Shown here: one piece after another, positions 1-7,119 of the stretch | Position numbering within the stretch: the first letter of the stretch is position 1 | How the letters are laid out: each line of letters opens with the position of its first letter | NCBI GenBank assembly: GCA_000753945.1 | Contig: JQOA01000216.1 | Span: forward strand, 1 to 17,390 | Length of the DNA stretch: 17,390 nucleotides | From: Smithella sp. D17 | GTDB lineage: Bacteria > Desulfobacterota > Syntrophia > Syntrophales > Smithellaceae | Direction: 5' to 3' | Translations under genes and position numbers: made by a program | The notes under the pieces: model-generated | What the model saw: only the letters and a program-made list of their open reading frames with translations | Databases searched by the model: none | What the model was told of the DNA's origin: nothing

Positions 1-38
1 AAAAATGCTGATGTTTTGTACACAGATGTATGGGTGAG
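1..38 (+). repeat. 38-bp perfect inverted duplicate of argF segment (copy 1)
   Basis: Bases 1-38 are identical to the reverse complement of 7070-7107; identity stops at base 39 (T here, C in the other copy). Both copies encode the same argF codons (KNADVLYTDVWV plus two bases of the next Ser). The copy starts at the first base of the window, as overlaps at contig ends often do. Confidence 0.95.
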
Positions 39-270
39 TATGGGACAGGAGTCGGAAAAGGAAGAGCGGAAAAAAATATTTAAGAATTATCAAATCAATA
101 AAAAACTTTTGAAAGAGGCGAAAAAAGATGTAATTGTAATGCATTGTTTGCCGGCGCACCGCGGAGAAGAGATTTCCTCCGATGTTATCGACGGCCCTCA
201 GTCCGTCGTTATTGATCAGGCGGAAAACCGCCTGCATGTGCAAAAGGCAATTCTGGAAATACTACTTTAA
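1..270 (+). CDS. argF: Ornithine carbamoyltransferase, C-terminal part (split gene)
   Basis: This is the 3' end of an ornithine carbamoyltransferase gene, the cytoplasmic enzyme that makes citrulline from carbamoyl phosphate and ornithine. The reading frame is open from base 1 (codons AAA AAT GCT GAT GTT TTG), so no start belongs here; the TTG at 16 is an internal Leu. The ornithine-binding active-site motif HCLPAHRGEE lies at about 154-183 (residues 261-270 of the rejoined protein). The missing N-terminal part is on the opposite strand at 7746-7069. The first 38 bases are an exact inverted copy of 7070-7107 and keep the same codon frame. Joining the halves gives 302 residues, the normal family length. 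The gene is followed after 52 nt by argG, as expected for an arg operon. Identity is near certain; the split is either an assembly artefact or a real inversion. Confidence 0.95.
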   Translation, partial: KNADVLYTDVWVSMGQESEKEERKKIFKNYQINKKLLKEAKKDVIVMHCLPAHRGEEISSDVIDGPQSVVIDQAENRLHVQKAILEILL

Positions 271-322
271 TAATTTCGTTAACAACACTTATCCCGTTTG
301 CCGGGGTTAGGGGGAATAAACA

Positions 323-1531
323 GTGTCAAAAGGAGTTAAGAAAGTTGTTTTGGCGTATTCGGGCGGACTGGATACATCGGTAATTGTGCGCTGGTTGATT
401 GAAACTTACAAATGTGAGGTTGTTTGTTTTGCCGCCGATTTGGGACAAAAAGAAGAGTTAACAGGCCTGAAAGAAAAGGCGATTAATACCGGTGCCAGTA
501 AAATATATATTGAAGATTTGCGGGAAGAATTTGCAAGGGATTTCGTGTTTCCGGCACTGCGTGCCAATGCGATTTACGAAGGAACTTATCTGTTAGGCAC
601 ATCTCTGGCGCGCCCGCTGATAGCCAAGAAGCAAATCGAAATAGCGAAACTGGAGGGTGCGGATGCCGTGTCCCACGGAGCGACGGGCAAAGGTAATGAT
701 CAGGTACGGTTTGAACTCACCTACTATGCTTTAAATCCGTCCATTAAAATTATTGCGGCATGGAAAGACGACAACTGGAAATTTGATTCACGCGAATCAA
801 TGATTGATTATGCCAAAAAATATAAAATACCTGTTCCTCTGACTAAGGCAAAACCTTACAGCTCGGACCGCAATCTTTTGCATATTTCTCATGAGGGAGG
901 CATTCTGGAAGATCCCTGGGCGGAAGCGCCGGAAGATATTTTTGTGCTGACCAAATCTCCGGAATCGTCGCCGGACAAACCCACATATGTGGAAATTGAT
1001 TTTAAAAATGGTAATCCCGTGGCCGTCAATGGGAAAAAGATGTCACCGGCAAAACTCATGGATTATATGAATACGATTGCCGGTGCGAACGGTATCGGCC
1101 GCGTGGATATGGTGGAAAATCGTTTCGTCGGCATGAAATCAAGGGGTGTTTATGAGACTCCCGGCGGCACAGTTCTTTGGGCGGCGCACCGTGCGGTAGA
1201 ATCCATCACAATGGATCGCGAGGTTATGTTTATGCGTGATTCGCTGACGCCGAAATATGCTCAGCTTGCCTATAACGGCTTCTGGTATTCACCTGAAATG
1301 AAGACTCTCCAGACTTACATAGACGCGACTCAGGAAAATGTAACGGGCACGGCGCGGATGAAATTGTATAAAGGAAATTGCGTGGTAGCCGGAAGAAAAT
1401 CACCTTATTCACTTTACAGCGAATCTTTCGCCACTTTTGAAAAGGACCAGGTATACAATCAGAAAGACGCTATAGGATTTATTAAACTGAATGGATTGCG
1501 TTTGATAATCCAGAATATCTTAAAAAAATAA
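323..1531 (+). CDS. argG: Argininosuccinate synthase
   Basis: ArgG condenses citrulline and aspartate, using ATP, into argininosuccinate in the cytoplasm, the penultimate step of arginine synthesis. The 402-residue product is full length for the family. The N-terminal PP-loop ATP-binding motif AYSGGLDTS is at residues 11-19, and the GATGKGNDQVRFE citrulline/ATP-site region is near residues 118-130. The start is GTG at 323, supported by a purine-rich site (agggggaa) about 6-8 nt upstream; the protein begins MSKGVKKVVLAYSGG, as in relatives. It follows the argF 3' end by 52 nt and precedes argH by 24 nt, consistent with one transcript. Nothing unusual is seen in the coding sequence. Confidence 0.97.
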   Translation: MSKGVKKVVLAYSGGLDTSVIVRWLIETYKCEVVCFAADLGQKEELTGLKEKAINTGASKIYIEDLREEFARDFVFPALRANAIYEGTYLLGTSLARPLIAKKQIEIAKLEGADAVSHGATGKGNDQVRFELTYYALNPSIKIIAAWKDDNWKFDSRESMIDYAKKYKIPVPLTKAKPYSSDRNLLHISHEGGILEDPWAEAPEDIFVLTKSPESSPDKPTYVEIDFKNGNPVAVNGKKMSPAKLMDYMNTIAGANGIGRVDMVENRFVGMKSRGVYETPGGTVLWAAHRAVESITMDREVMFMRDSLTPKYAQLAYNGFWYSPEMKTLQTYIDATQENVTGTARMKLYKGNCVVAGRKSPYSLYSESFATFEKDQVYNQKDAIGFIKLNGLRLIIQNILKK

Positions 1532-1555
1532 ATTTTAACCAGGCGGAGAAAATTT

Positions 1556-2938
1556 ATGGCTACCGGTAAAAAACCATGGAGTGGAAGATTTCAAAAAGCA
1601 ACGGCTGAAAATGTGGAAACATTCACTTCCTCCATTCATTATGACCAGAGACTTTATCCTTATGATATTGAAGGTTCTATAGCTCATGCTACAATGCTGG
1701 CCGGACAGAAGATCATATCGAAAAATGAAGCGGCAAAGATTGTATCCGCTTTGAAAAACATTTTAAAAGATATAGAAAAGGGGAAATTTAAATTCAACCC
1801 TGCTGATGAAGATATTCATATGGCCGTGGAAAAGGAACTGATTAAACGTATCGGTGAAACAGGCGGTAAGCTTCATTCGGCAAGGAGCCGCAATGATCAG
1901 ATAGTTCTGGATGTCCGGCTTTTTTTGCGGACGGAAATTAAAATCGTCATCGATCTTATGAATTCCCTGCAGGCATGTTTGATTGAAATGGCCAAAAAGG
2001 AAATCAAGACTATTATGCCCGGTTATACTCATATGCAAAAAGCACAGCCGGTTTTGCTTTCCCATTATTTTCTCGCGTTTGAAGAAATGTTTGCACGGGA
2101 TGTTCAAAGACTGAATGATTGTGCCGGGAGGCTTAACGTACTTCCTTTAGGCGCTGCGGCATTGGCAGGTACGGGTCTGCCGATTGATCGCAACCGGACG
2201 GCAAAGATATTAAATTTCCCGGAAGTTAGTAAAAACAGTATGGATACGGTAGCGGACAGAGACTTCATCGCTGAATTTATTTTCGCGGGTTCGCTTATTA
2301 TGATGCATCTGAGCCGCTTTTGCGAAGATTTGGTTTTGTGGTCTTCGGATGAATTCGGTTTTGTTGAAATATCCGACGCCTATACTACGGGCAGCAGTAT
2401 TATGCCGCAAAAGAAAAATCCCGACGTGGCGGAGTTGATCAGGGGAAAAACCGGACGGGTTTACGGAGATCTTTTTGCCATAATGACTCTGCTGAAGGGG
2501 TTGCCCATGACTTACAACCGTGACTTGCAGGAAGACAAGGAACCTTTATTTGATGCCGTTGACACCGTAAAAGATTGTCTGCAAATATTTACGGAAATGA
2601 TTAAGCATACGCAGTTTAATGCCGGAAAAATGTTTTTTGCGGCTCAAGGAGGATTTTCCACAGCCACCGATATAGCCGAATATCTGGCAGGAAAAGGCGT
2701 GCCCTTTCGCCGGGCGCATGAGATTGTGGGGAAAATAGTCGCTTATTGTCTTAAAAATAAAAAAGGATTGGACAACCTGACATTAAAAGAATATCAGGAA
2801 TTTTATAAAGATTTTACTGCTGATATTAAAAATATTATCAAGTTGGAAAAAGCGGTGAATTCGCGCAATCACACAGGCGGGACCGCAACGGCGGCGGTGC
2901 TTAAAAGGATAAAAGAATTTGAAAAGAGTCTCAATTAA
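1556..2938 (+). CDS. argH: Argininosuccinate lyase
   Basis: ArgH splits argininosuccinate into arginine and fumarate, completing the arginine pathway. It belongs to the fumarase/aspartase superfamily and is expected to be a cytoplasmic homotetramer. The 460-residue length is typical. Visible motifs are SARSRNDQ at residues 108-115, GYTHMQ around 156-161 carrying the catalytic His, and the superfamily signature GSSIMPQKKNP at 279-289, with the catalytic Ser in the mobile loop. The ATG at 1556 is preceded by a GGCGGAG-type ribosome site. The 3' end overlaps the start of the following lipoprotein gene by 20 nt, suggesting translational coupling. Confidence 0.97.
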   Translation: MATGKKPWSGRFQKATAENVETFTSSIHYDQRLYPYDIEGSIAHATMLAGQKIISKNEAAKIVSALKNILKDIEKGKFKFNPADEDIHMAVEKELIKRIGETGGKLHSARSRNDQIVLDVRLFLRTEIKIVIDLMNSLQACLIEMAKKEIKTIMPGYTHMQKAQPVLLSHYFLAFEEMFARDVQRLNDCAGRLNVLPLGAAALAGTGLPIDRNRTAKILNFPEVSKNSMDTVADRDFIAEFIFAGSLIMMHLSRFCEDLVLWSSDEFGFVEISDAYTTGSSIMPQKKNPDVAELIRGKTGRVYGDLFAIMTLLKGLPMTYNRDLQEDKEPLFDAVDTVKDCLQIFTEMIKHTQFNAGKMFFAAQGGFSTATDIAEYLAGKGVPFRRAHEIVGKIVAYCLKNKKGLDNLTLKEYQEFYKDFTADIKNIIKLEKAVNSRNHTGGTATAAVLKRIKEFEKSLN

Positions 2939-3368
2939 ATATAGCATATTATTTTTTTTGCTATTGTTTACAAATTTTATCGGTTGCGGGGTAAAAGGGA
3001 ATCCGGTTATTTTATCAAGTTTGTCAGATAACGTACGGATCGTTCAAAATTTAAAAGCCGTTTCTGCCGGCAAAGCGGTCATATTAAGCTGGGATTTTTA
3101 CCGCAAAGATTCAAATATTAATTATATAGCTATAGAAAAAAGCGAGTTGGGCAGCGCCGGAACTGAATGCAGAGATTGTCCGAGAAAATTTGAACGTATC
3201 GGTCAGGTTTCTGTAAAAGAGATAAAACATAAAAACAATGAATACAGGAAATTTAATTTTACCGACAAAGAAGTCGTAAATGGAAAAACATACAATTATC
3301 GTTTATTGATTTGTGATGACTTTAATATTTGCCGGGAAAGCCCGGAGACGGAGATAAATTTTAAATGA
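2919..3368 (+). CDS. Predicted lipoprotein with LptM-like N-terminus and FnIII-like domain
   Basis: A 149-residue predicted lipoprotein. A short basic N-terminus and hydrophobic stretch (residues 8-21) lead to a lipobox-like FIG/C with Cys23 as the probable lipidated residue; Phe at -3 is less usual. The sequence after the Cys, CGVKGNP, resembles the CGxKGP start of the LptM/YifL family, known as partners of the outer-membrane LPS transporter LptD. Residues 40-148 look like one fibronectin type III-like beta domain (ILSWDF, then YRLLICDD near the end). Two cysteine pairs, C84/C87 and C132/C138, could form disulfides in the periplasm. The TTG start at 2919 lies inside argH, with AAGGA 9 nt upstream. 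Its position between argH and dapA recalls the small lipoprotein genes beside lysA/dap genes in other proteobacteria. Function unknown; the LPS-assembly link is a suggestion only. Confidence 0.75.
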   Translation: MKRVSIKYSILFFLLLFTNFIGCGVKGNPVILSSLSDNVRIVQNLKAVSAGKAVILSWDFYRKDSNINYIAIEKSELGSAGTECRDCPRKFERIGQVSVKEIKHKNNEYRKFNFTDKEVVNGKTYNYRLLICDDFNICRESPETEINFK

Positions 3369-3392
3369 AGAAATGTTTAAGGAGGCATTTTT

Positions 3393-4265
3393 ATGTTTAG
3401 GGGAGCCATCACTGCTCTGGTGACGCCTTTTAAAAATGGTCAGGTGGATGAAGAAGCCCTGAGGCATCTGATTGAATTTCAGATTGCCAATGGTGTTGAC
3501 GGCTTGGTGCCCTGTGGTACAACCGGTGAATCACCGACATTGTCCCACGATGAGCATGACCGGGTGATTGAAATGACTATTGATGCAGCAAAAAAAAGAG
3601 TGCCGGTGATTGCCGGAACAGGATCAAACAGCACGGCGGAAGCGCTGAGACTGACCAGGCACGCCTATGAGGCAGGCGCAGACGGCGCTTTGATTGCCTG
3701 CCCCTATTACAATAAACCTACTCAGGAAGGACTTTATCAGCATTTTGAACTCATCGCTAAAAACGTTCCTATCCCGATTATACCTTACAATATTCCAGGA
3801 CGGACAGGCATCAACATGTCGCCGGAACTGATTGCCCGATTGGCAAAAATAAGTAATATCGTCGGCATCAAAGAAGCATCGGGCTCAATCAAACAAATGA
3901 GTGATGTTATTAATCTATGCGGCAAGGATTTCGCTGTCTTATCTGGTGATGATATATTCACTCTGCCATTGATGGCCATTGGCGGCGCCGGAGTTATTTC
4001 TGTTGTCTCCAATGTGGCACCCGCTGATATGGCCGGACTAGTTGATGTTTTTTTCGCAGGTGATATGGCCGGAGCCAAGGATCTGCATTATAAGATGAGC
4101 GCATTGATTGATATGCTTTTTATTGAGGTTAATCCCATTCCTGTTAAAGCTGCTCTGGCGCTCATGGGTAAAATAGAGTATGAATACAGGTTGCCGCTTT
4201 GTAAGATGGCTGAGGCTAATTTTAAAAAGTTAAAAAAAGTTATGATCAATTACGGCTTGATATAA
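3393..4265 (+). CDS. dapA: 4-hydroxy-tetrahydrodipicolinate synthase
   Basis: DapA condenses pyruvate with aspartate semialdehyde, the first committed step towards diaminopimelate and lysine. It is a cytoplasmic TIM-barrel Schiff-base aldolase, normally a homotetramer. The 290-residue protein has the expected landmarks: GTTGES (residues 42-47), Tyr132 and Arg137 in PYNIPGRTG, and the pyruvate-binding Lys160 in VGIKEASG. A strong AAGGAGG ribosome site precedes the ATG by a normal spacing. dapB follows 37 nt downstream. lysA, often found between argH and dapA in related organisms, is absent here; the lipoprotein occupies that spot. Confidence 0.97.
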   Translation: MFRGAITALVTPFKNGQVDEEALRHLIEFQIANGVDGLVPCGTTGESPTLSHDEHDRVIEMTIDAAKKRVPVIAGTGSNSTAEALRLTRHAYEAGADGALIACPYYNKPTQEGLYQHFELIAKNVPIPIIPYNIPGRTGINMSPELIARLAKISNIVGIKEASGSIKQMSDVINLCGKDFAVLSGDDIFTLPLMAIGGAGVISVVSNVAPADMAGLVDVFFAGDMAGAKDLHYKMSALIDMLFIEVNPIPVKAALALMGKIEYEYRLPLCKMAEANFKKLKKVMINYGLI

Positions 4266-4302
4266 TTATTTGGCCGGGAACTGATACTTAGGGAGATAAT
4301 TT

Positions 4303-5115
4303 ATGGTCAAGGCGGTTGTTACCGGAGCAGCTGGAAGAATGGGCGGCAAAATTATCAGCCTCATTTCCATTACGGAAGGTATCAATATTGTCGCAGCAGT
4401 AGAAGTAGCAGGGCACCCTATTATCGGCCGTGATATAGGTCAAGGGTTGGGATTGGGCAATACGGGTATTTTAGCTTGCGACAAATTAACTGATTGTATT
4501 GATCAGGCGGATGTTGTTATCGACTTTACCAATCATGAAACATCTCTTAATTATTTTAAAATAGCCAATCAAAGAAATCGTGCCATTGTTATCGGATCGA
4601 CCGGATTTACTGACTCTGAAAAAAAGGAAATTAATGAACTGGCAAAAAATACACGATGTGTATTAACTCCCAACATGAGCGTTGGTGTAAATGTGATGTT
4701 AAAAGTTTTGGAATATTGCGCAGGGATACTCAAAGATGATTATGATGTCGAAATTATTGAAGCTCATCATCATTTAAAAAAAGACGCTCCCAGTGGGACG
4801 GCACTGCAAATGGCAAAGGTTATATCTGACAAACTGGGGCGGAATATGGAAGAATCATTAGTTTATTCCCGGCGAGGTTTGATCGGTGAGAGAACTAAAA
4901 AAGAAATAGGTATACAAACAATTCGTGCCGGGGATATTGCCGGCGATCATACAGTTATTTTTGGTGGAATTGGAGAAAGACTGGAATTCATTCACCGTGC
5001 CCATAACCGCGATAATTTTGCCAAAGGAGCGATTCGTGCGGCACAGTGGATTGTCAATCAGCAAAATGGCCTGTATGATATGCAGGATGTTCTGGGATTA
5101 AGGGAAAAGACTTAA
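4303..5115 (+). CDS. dapB: 4-hydroxy-tetrahydrodipicolinate reductase
   Basis: DapB reduces the DapA product with NAD(P)H to tetrahydrodipicolinate in the lysine/diaminopimelate pathway. The 270-residue length is typical. The N-terminal Rossmann dinucleotide motif GAAGRMG is at residues 8-14, a GSTG loop at 98-101, and the substrate-binding and catalytic segment EAHHHLKKDAPSGTA at about 153-167, with the His cluster at 155-157 and Lys160. The ATG follows an AGGGAGA ribosome site. It sits between dapA and folK on the same strand with short gaps, so probably in the same transcript. Confidence 0.97.
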   Translation: MVKAVVTGAAGRMGGKIISLISITEGINIVAAVEVAGHPIIGRDIGQGLGLGNTGILACDKLTDCIDQADVVIDFTNHETSLNYFKIANQRNRAIVIGSTGFTDSEKKEINELAKNTRCVLTPNMSVGVNVMLKVLEYCAGILKDDYDVEIIEAHHHLKKDAPSGTALQMAKVISDKLGRNMEESLVYSRRGLIGERTKKEIGIQTIRAGDIAGDHTVIFGGIGERLEFIHRAHNRDNFAKGAIRAAQWIVNQQNGLYDMQDVLGLREKT

Positions 5116-5131
5116 AAAGGCATTTAAAAAT

Positions 5132-5641
5132 TTGAACGGTGTAATATGCTATATCGGGATTGGTTCTAATTTAGGCAACGCTTTGAAAAACTGCCAGTAT
5201 GCCGTTGAAAGTCTTTCCCAAAACAAGGAAATACAGGTAACGAGGGTTTCGTCTTTTTATGAAACGGAACCGGTAGGTATTGAAAATCAGGATTTTTTTA
5301 TAAATGCAGTTGCAGAAGTTAAGACGGTTCTTTCTGCTCATGATCTATTCGAAAAATTGCAAAATATCGAAAAGGACATGGGACGGAAGCAGGAAGTGAA
5401 AGGTGGCCCGAGGATTATAGATCTCGATCTTCTTTTTTACGGTCAGGATCTGGTTCAGGAAGCTGATTTGATAGTGCCGCATCCGGAAATGCACAAAAGG
5501 CGCTTTGTTTTGGAGCCGTTATGTGAATTAGCATCTTATTTAATTCACCCTGTTTTTTGTATTTCCATTCGCGGATTGAAAGACAGATTAACTGATAATA
5601 AAATTGTCAAAATAATCCAGGATAAAAATCAACCTGTTTAG
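5132..5641 (+). CDS. folK: 2-amino-4-hydroxy-6-hydroxymethyldihydropteridine pyrophosphokinase
   Basis: FolK transfers pyrophosphate from ATP to 6-hydroxymethyl-dihydropterin in folate synthesis. The 169-residue protein starts with the typical YIGIGSNLGN segment (residues 7-16), carries SFYETEPVG at 41-49, and has the HPPK signature GGPRIIDLDLLFYG at 91-104, where Asp97 and Asp99 are the magnesium ligands. The start is TTG at 5132, 17 nt after dapB, with AAGG about 11 nt upstream; no closer in-frame start keeps the conserved N-terminus. The next small gene begins 7 nt after its TAG stop. Confidence 0.94.
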   Translation: MNGVICYIGIGSNLGNALKNCQYAVESLSQNKEIQVTRVSSFYETEPVGIENQDFFINAVAEVKTVLSAHDLFEKLQNIEKDMGRKQEVKGGPRIIDLDLLFYGQDLVQEADLIVPHPEMHKRRFVLEPLCELASYLIHPVFCISIRGLKDRLTDNKIVKIIQDKNQPV

Positions 5642-5648
5642 GAATATT

Positions 5649-5912
5649 ATGTTTTTTCGTCTTCTTTTATTTTTCTTATTGATTTATTTAATGTATAAGA
5701 TATTCAAATCCGTTCGACAATTAAAGTCTCCCGGAAATGAGTATGATAAATATAAAACAGAGGTTAAAAAGGGAGAAGATTTGATCGAAGACCCTGTTTG
5801 CCATATCTATGTTCCGATTAGCCAGGCCTTTAAGAAGGAAATATCCGGCAGGGATTATTATTTTTGTAGCAAAGAATGCAGTGATAAATATAAAGTAGAA
5901 AAAAATATGTAA
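5649..5912 (+). CDS. Small membrane-anchored protein with TRASH/YHS-like Cys motif
   Basis: An 87-residue protein with an N-terminal hydrophobic helix (residues 2-19), then a charged linker and a compact C-terminal Cys motif: DPVC at 48-51 and YYFCSKEC at 70-77, so Cys51, Cys73 and Cys77. The pattern DPVC...Y-F-C-S-x-x-C resembles YHS/TRASH-type metal-binding modules found in metal-handling proteins and in small proteins of many delta-proteobacteria. The hydrophobic segment lacks a clear signal-peptidase site, so it is probably a membrane anchor. The ATG at 5649 follows AGGAA by 4 nt, and the gene is packed between folK and the transaldolase gene. The real function and the metal, if any, cannot be told from sequence. 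Confidence 0.75.
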   Translation: MFFRLLLFFLLIYLMYKIFKSVRQLKSPGNEYDKYKTEVKKGEDLIEDPVCHIYVPISQAFKKEISGRDYYFCSKECSDKYKVEKNM

Positions 5913-5929
5913 ACTCAACAGGAGAATTT

Positions 5930-6577
5930 ATGAAATTTTTTATTGATACTGCTAATGTAGAAGAAATAAAAGAAGGAATTGCTTTAGGGATGGTAGACGG
6001 CGTTACAACCAATCCATCGCTGATTGCCAAAGAAAAAAAAGATTTTGACTCTGTTGTTAAAGATATATTAAAAATTGTAAAAGGACCGGTAAGTCTGGAA
6101 GTTATGGCTCTGGAGGCAAAAGCGATGTTTTCCGAGGGTAAAAAGCTGGCACGCCTGGGAACTAATGTTGTGATTAAAGTTCCTCTATCCACGGAAGGAT
6201 TGAAAGCGACAAGGATGTTCGCCGATGCCGGTATCGATGTAAATCAGACCTTGATATTTTCTCCGCTTCAGGCGTTAATGGCGGCAAAGGCGGGAGCCCG
6301 TTATGTCAGCCCGTTTGTCGGCCGTTTGGATGATATTGCTCACGACGGTATGGAAATAGTTGATCAAATCATTACAATCTATGAGAATTATTGTTATGAA
6401 ACAGAAGTTATCGTTGCCAGTATTCGCCATCCTCGTCATGTTTTGGATGCGGCTTTAATGGGTGCGGATATAGCTACAATTCCTTTTAAAGTAATAGCCC
6501 AGTTGGTAAAACATCCATTAACGGAAAAAGGAATAGCAGCGTTTTTGGAAGACTGGAAAAAAGTGCCTAAAAAATAG
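5930..6577 (+). CDS. Transaldolase / fructose-6-phosphate aldolase family protein
   Basis: A 215-residue member of the short transaldolase subfamily (TalC/FSA type), a cytoplasmic TIM-barrel Schiff-base enzyme. Motifs are FIDTANVEEI at the N-terminus, GVTTNPSLIAKE at residues 24-35, and VIKVPLSTEG at 81-90 with Lys83 as the Schiff-base lysine; QTLIFSPLQA and SPFVGRLDD also match the family. Whether it acts as a true transaldolase in the pentose phosphate pathway or as a fructose-6-phosphate aldolase cannot be told from these motifs, so no symbol is assigned. The ATG has a clear AGGAG ribosome site 6 nt upstream. It lies 17 nt after the small Cys-motif gene and 35 nt before pgsA. Confidence 0.93.
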   Translation: MKFFIDTANVEEIKEGIALGMVDGVTTNPSLIAKEKKDFDSVVKDILKIVKGPVSLEVMALEAKAMFSEGKKLARLGTNVVIKVPLSTEGLKATRMFADAGIDVNQTLIFSPLQALMAAKAGARYVSPFVGRLDDIAHDGMEIVDQIITIYENYCYETEVIVASIRHPRHVLDAALMGADIATIPFKVIAQLVKHPLTEKGIAAFLEDWKKVPKK

Positions 6578-6612
6578 ATTAGACAAGCTAAAATTACTAC
6601 AGGAATAAAATA

Positions 6613-7119
6613 ATGATTTCAAGGCGCGAAACTTTCAATTTGCCCAACACCATAACATTGATGAGAATCAGTGTTGTTCCTTTTCTTTTTATCCTGCTTT
6701 CTGATCCAGGCGAATTCTGGAGTTTGGTTATAGCAGGATTGTTTGTTGTGGCATCCATTACAGATTTCTTTGATGGTTATATCGCCAGAAAATATCACAT
6801 GATAACCACAATGGGAAAATTCCTCGATCCCATTGCCGATAAAATCATAGTCAATACAGCAATGATTCTGATGATTCCTATTGGCCGTATACCGGCCTGG
6901 ATAGTTGCCATAACAATTATTCGGGATTTAATTGTTGATGTGATAAGAAGCATAGCGTCTTCTGAAGGAATTTACATACAGGCAAGTATTCTGGGAAAAC
7001 AAAAAACTGTAACGCAAATAATAGCTGTTACCGCTTTAATGATACATTATTCGATTTTTGGCATTAATGCTCACCCATACATCTGTGTACAAAACATCAG
7101 CATTTTTCGCAGCATCTAA
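6613..7119 (+). CDS. pgsA: CDP-diacylglycerol-glycerol-3-phosphate phosphatidyltransferase, 3' end lost at junction
   Basis: PgsA makes phosphatidylglycerol phosphate at the inner membrane from CDP-diacylglycerol and glycerol 3-phosphate. The N-terminal NLPNTITLMRI, several hydrophobic helices and the exact CDP-alcohol phosphotransferase signature (DG-x2-AR-x8-G-x3-D-x3-D, residues 54-76, ending GKFLDPIAD) identify it. Genuine pgsA sequence runs to about residue 152 (FGIN, base 7068). From about 7070 the DNA is the reverse complement of argF, so the last 16 residues (about AHPYICVQNISIFRSI) are read from the wrong strand of argF. The expected C-terminal 25-35 residues, usually a last membrane helix, are missing. 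The ATG at 6613 has an AGGAA ribosome site. The truncation is most simply a by-product of the misjoin or inversion here. Confidence 0.9.
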   Translation: MISRRETFNLPNTITLMRISVVPFLFILLSDPGEFWSLVIAGLFVVASITDFFDGYIARKYHMITTMGKFLDPIADKIIVNTAMILMIPIGRIPAWIVAITIIRDLIVDVIRSIASSEGIYIQASILGKQKTVTQIIAVTALMIHYSIFGINAHPYICVQNISIFRSI

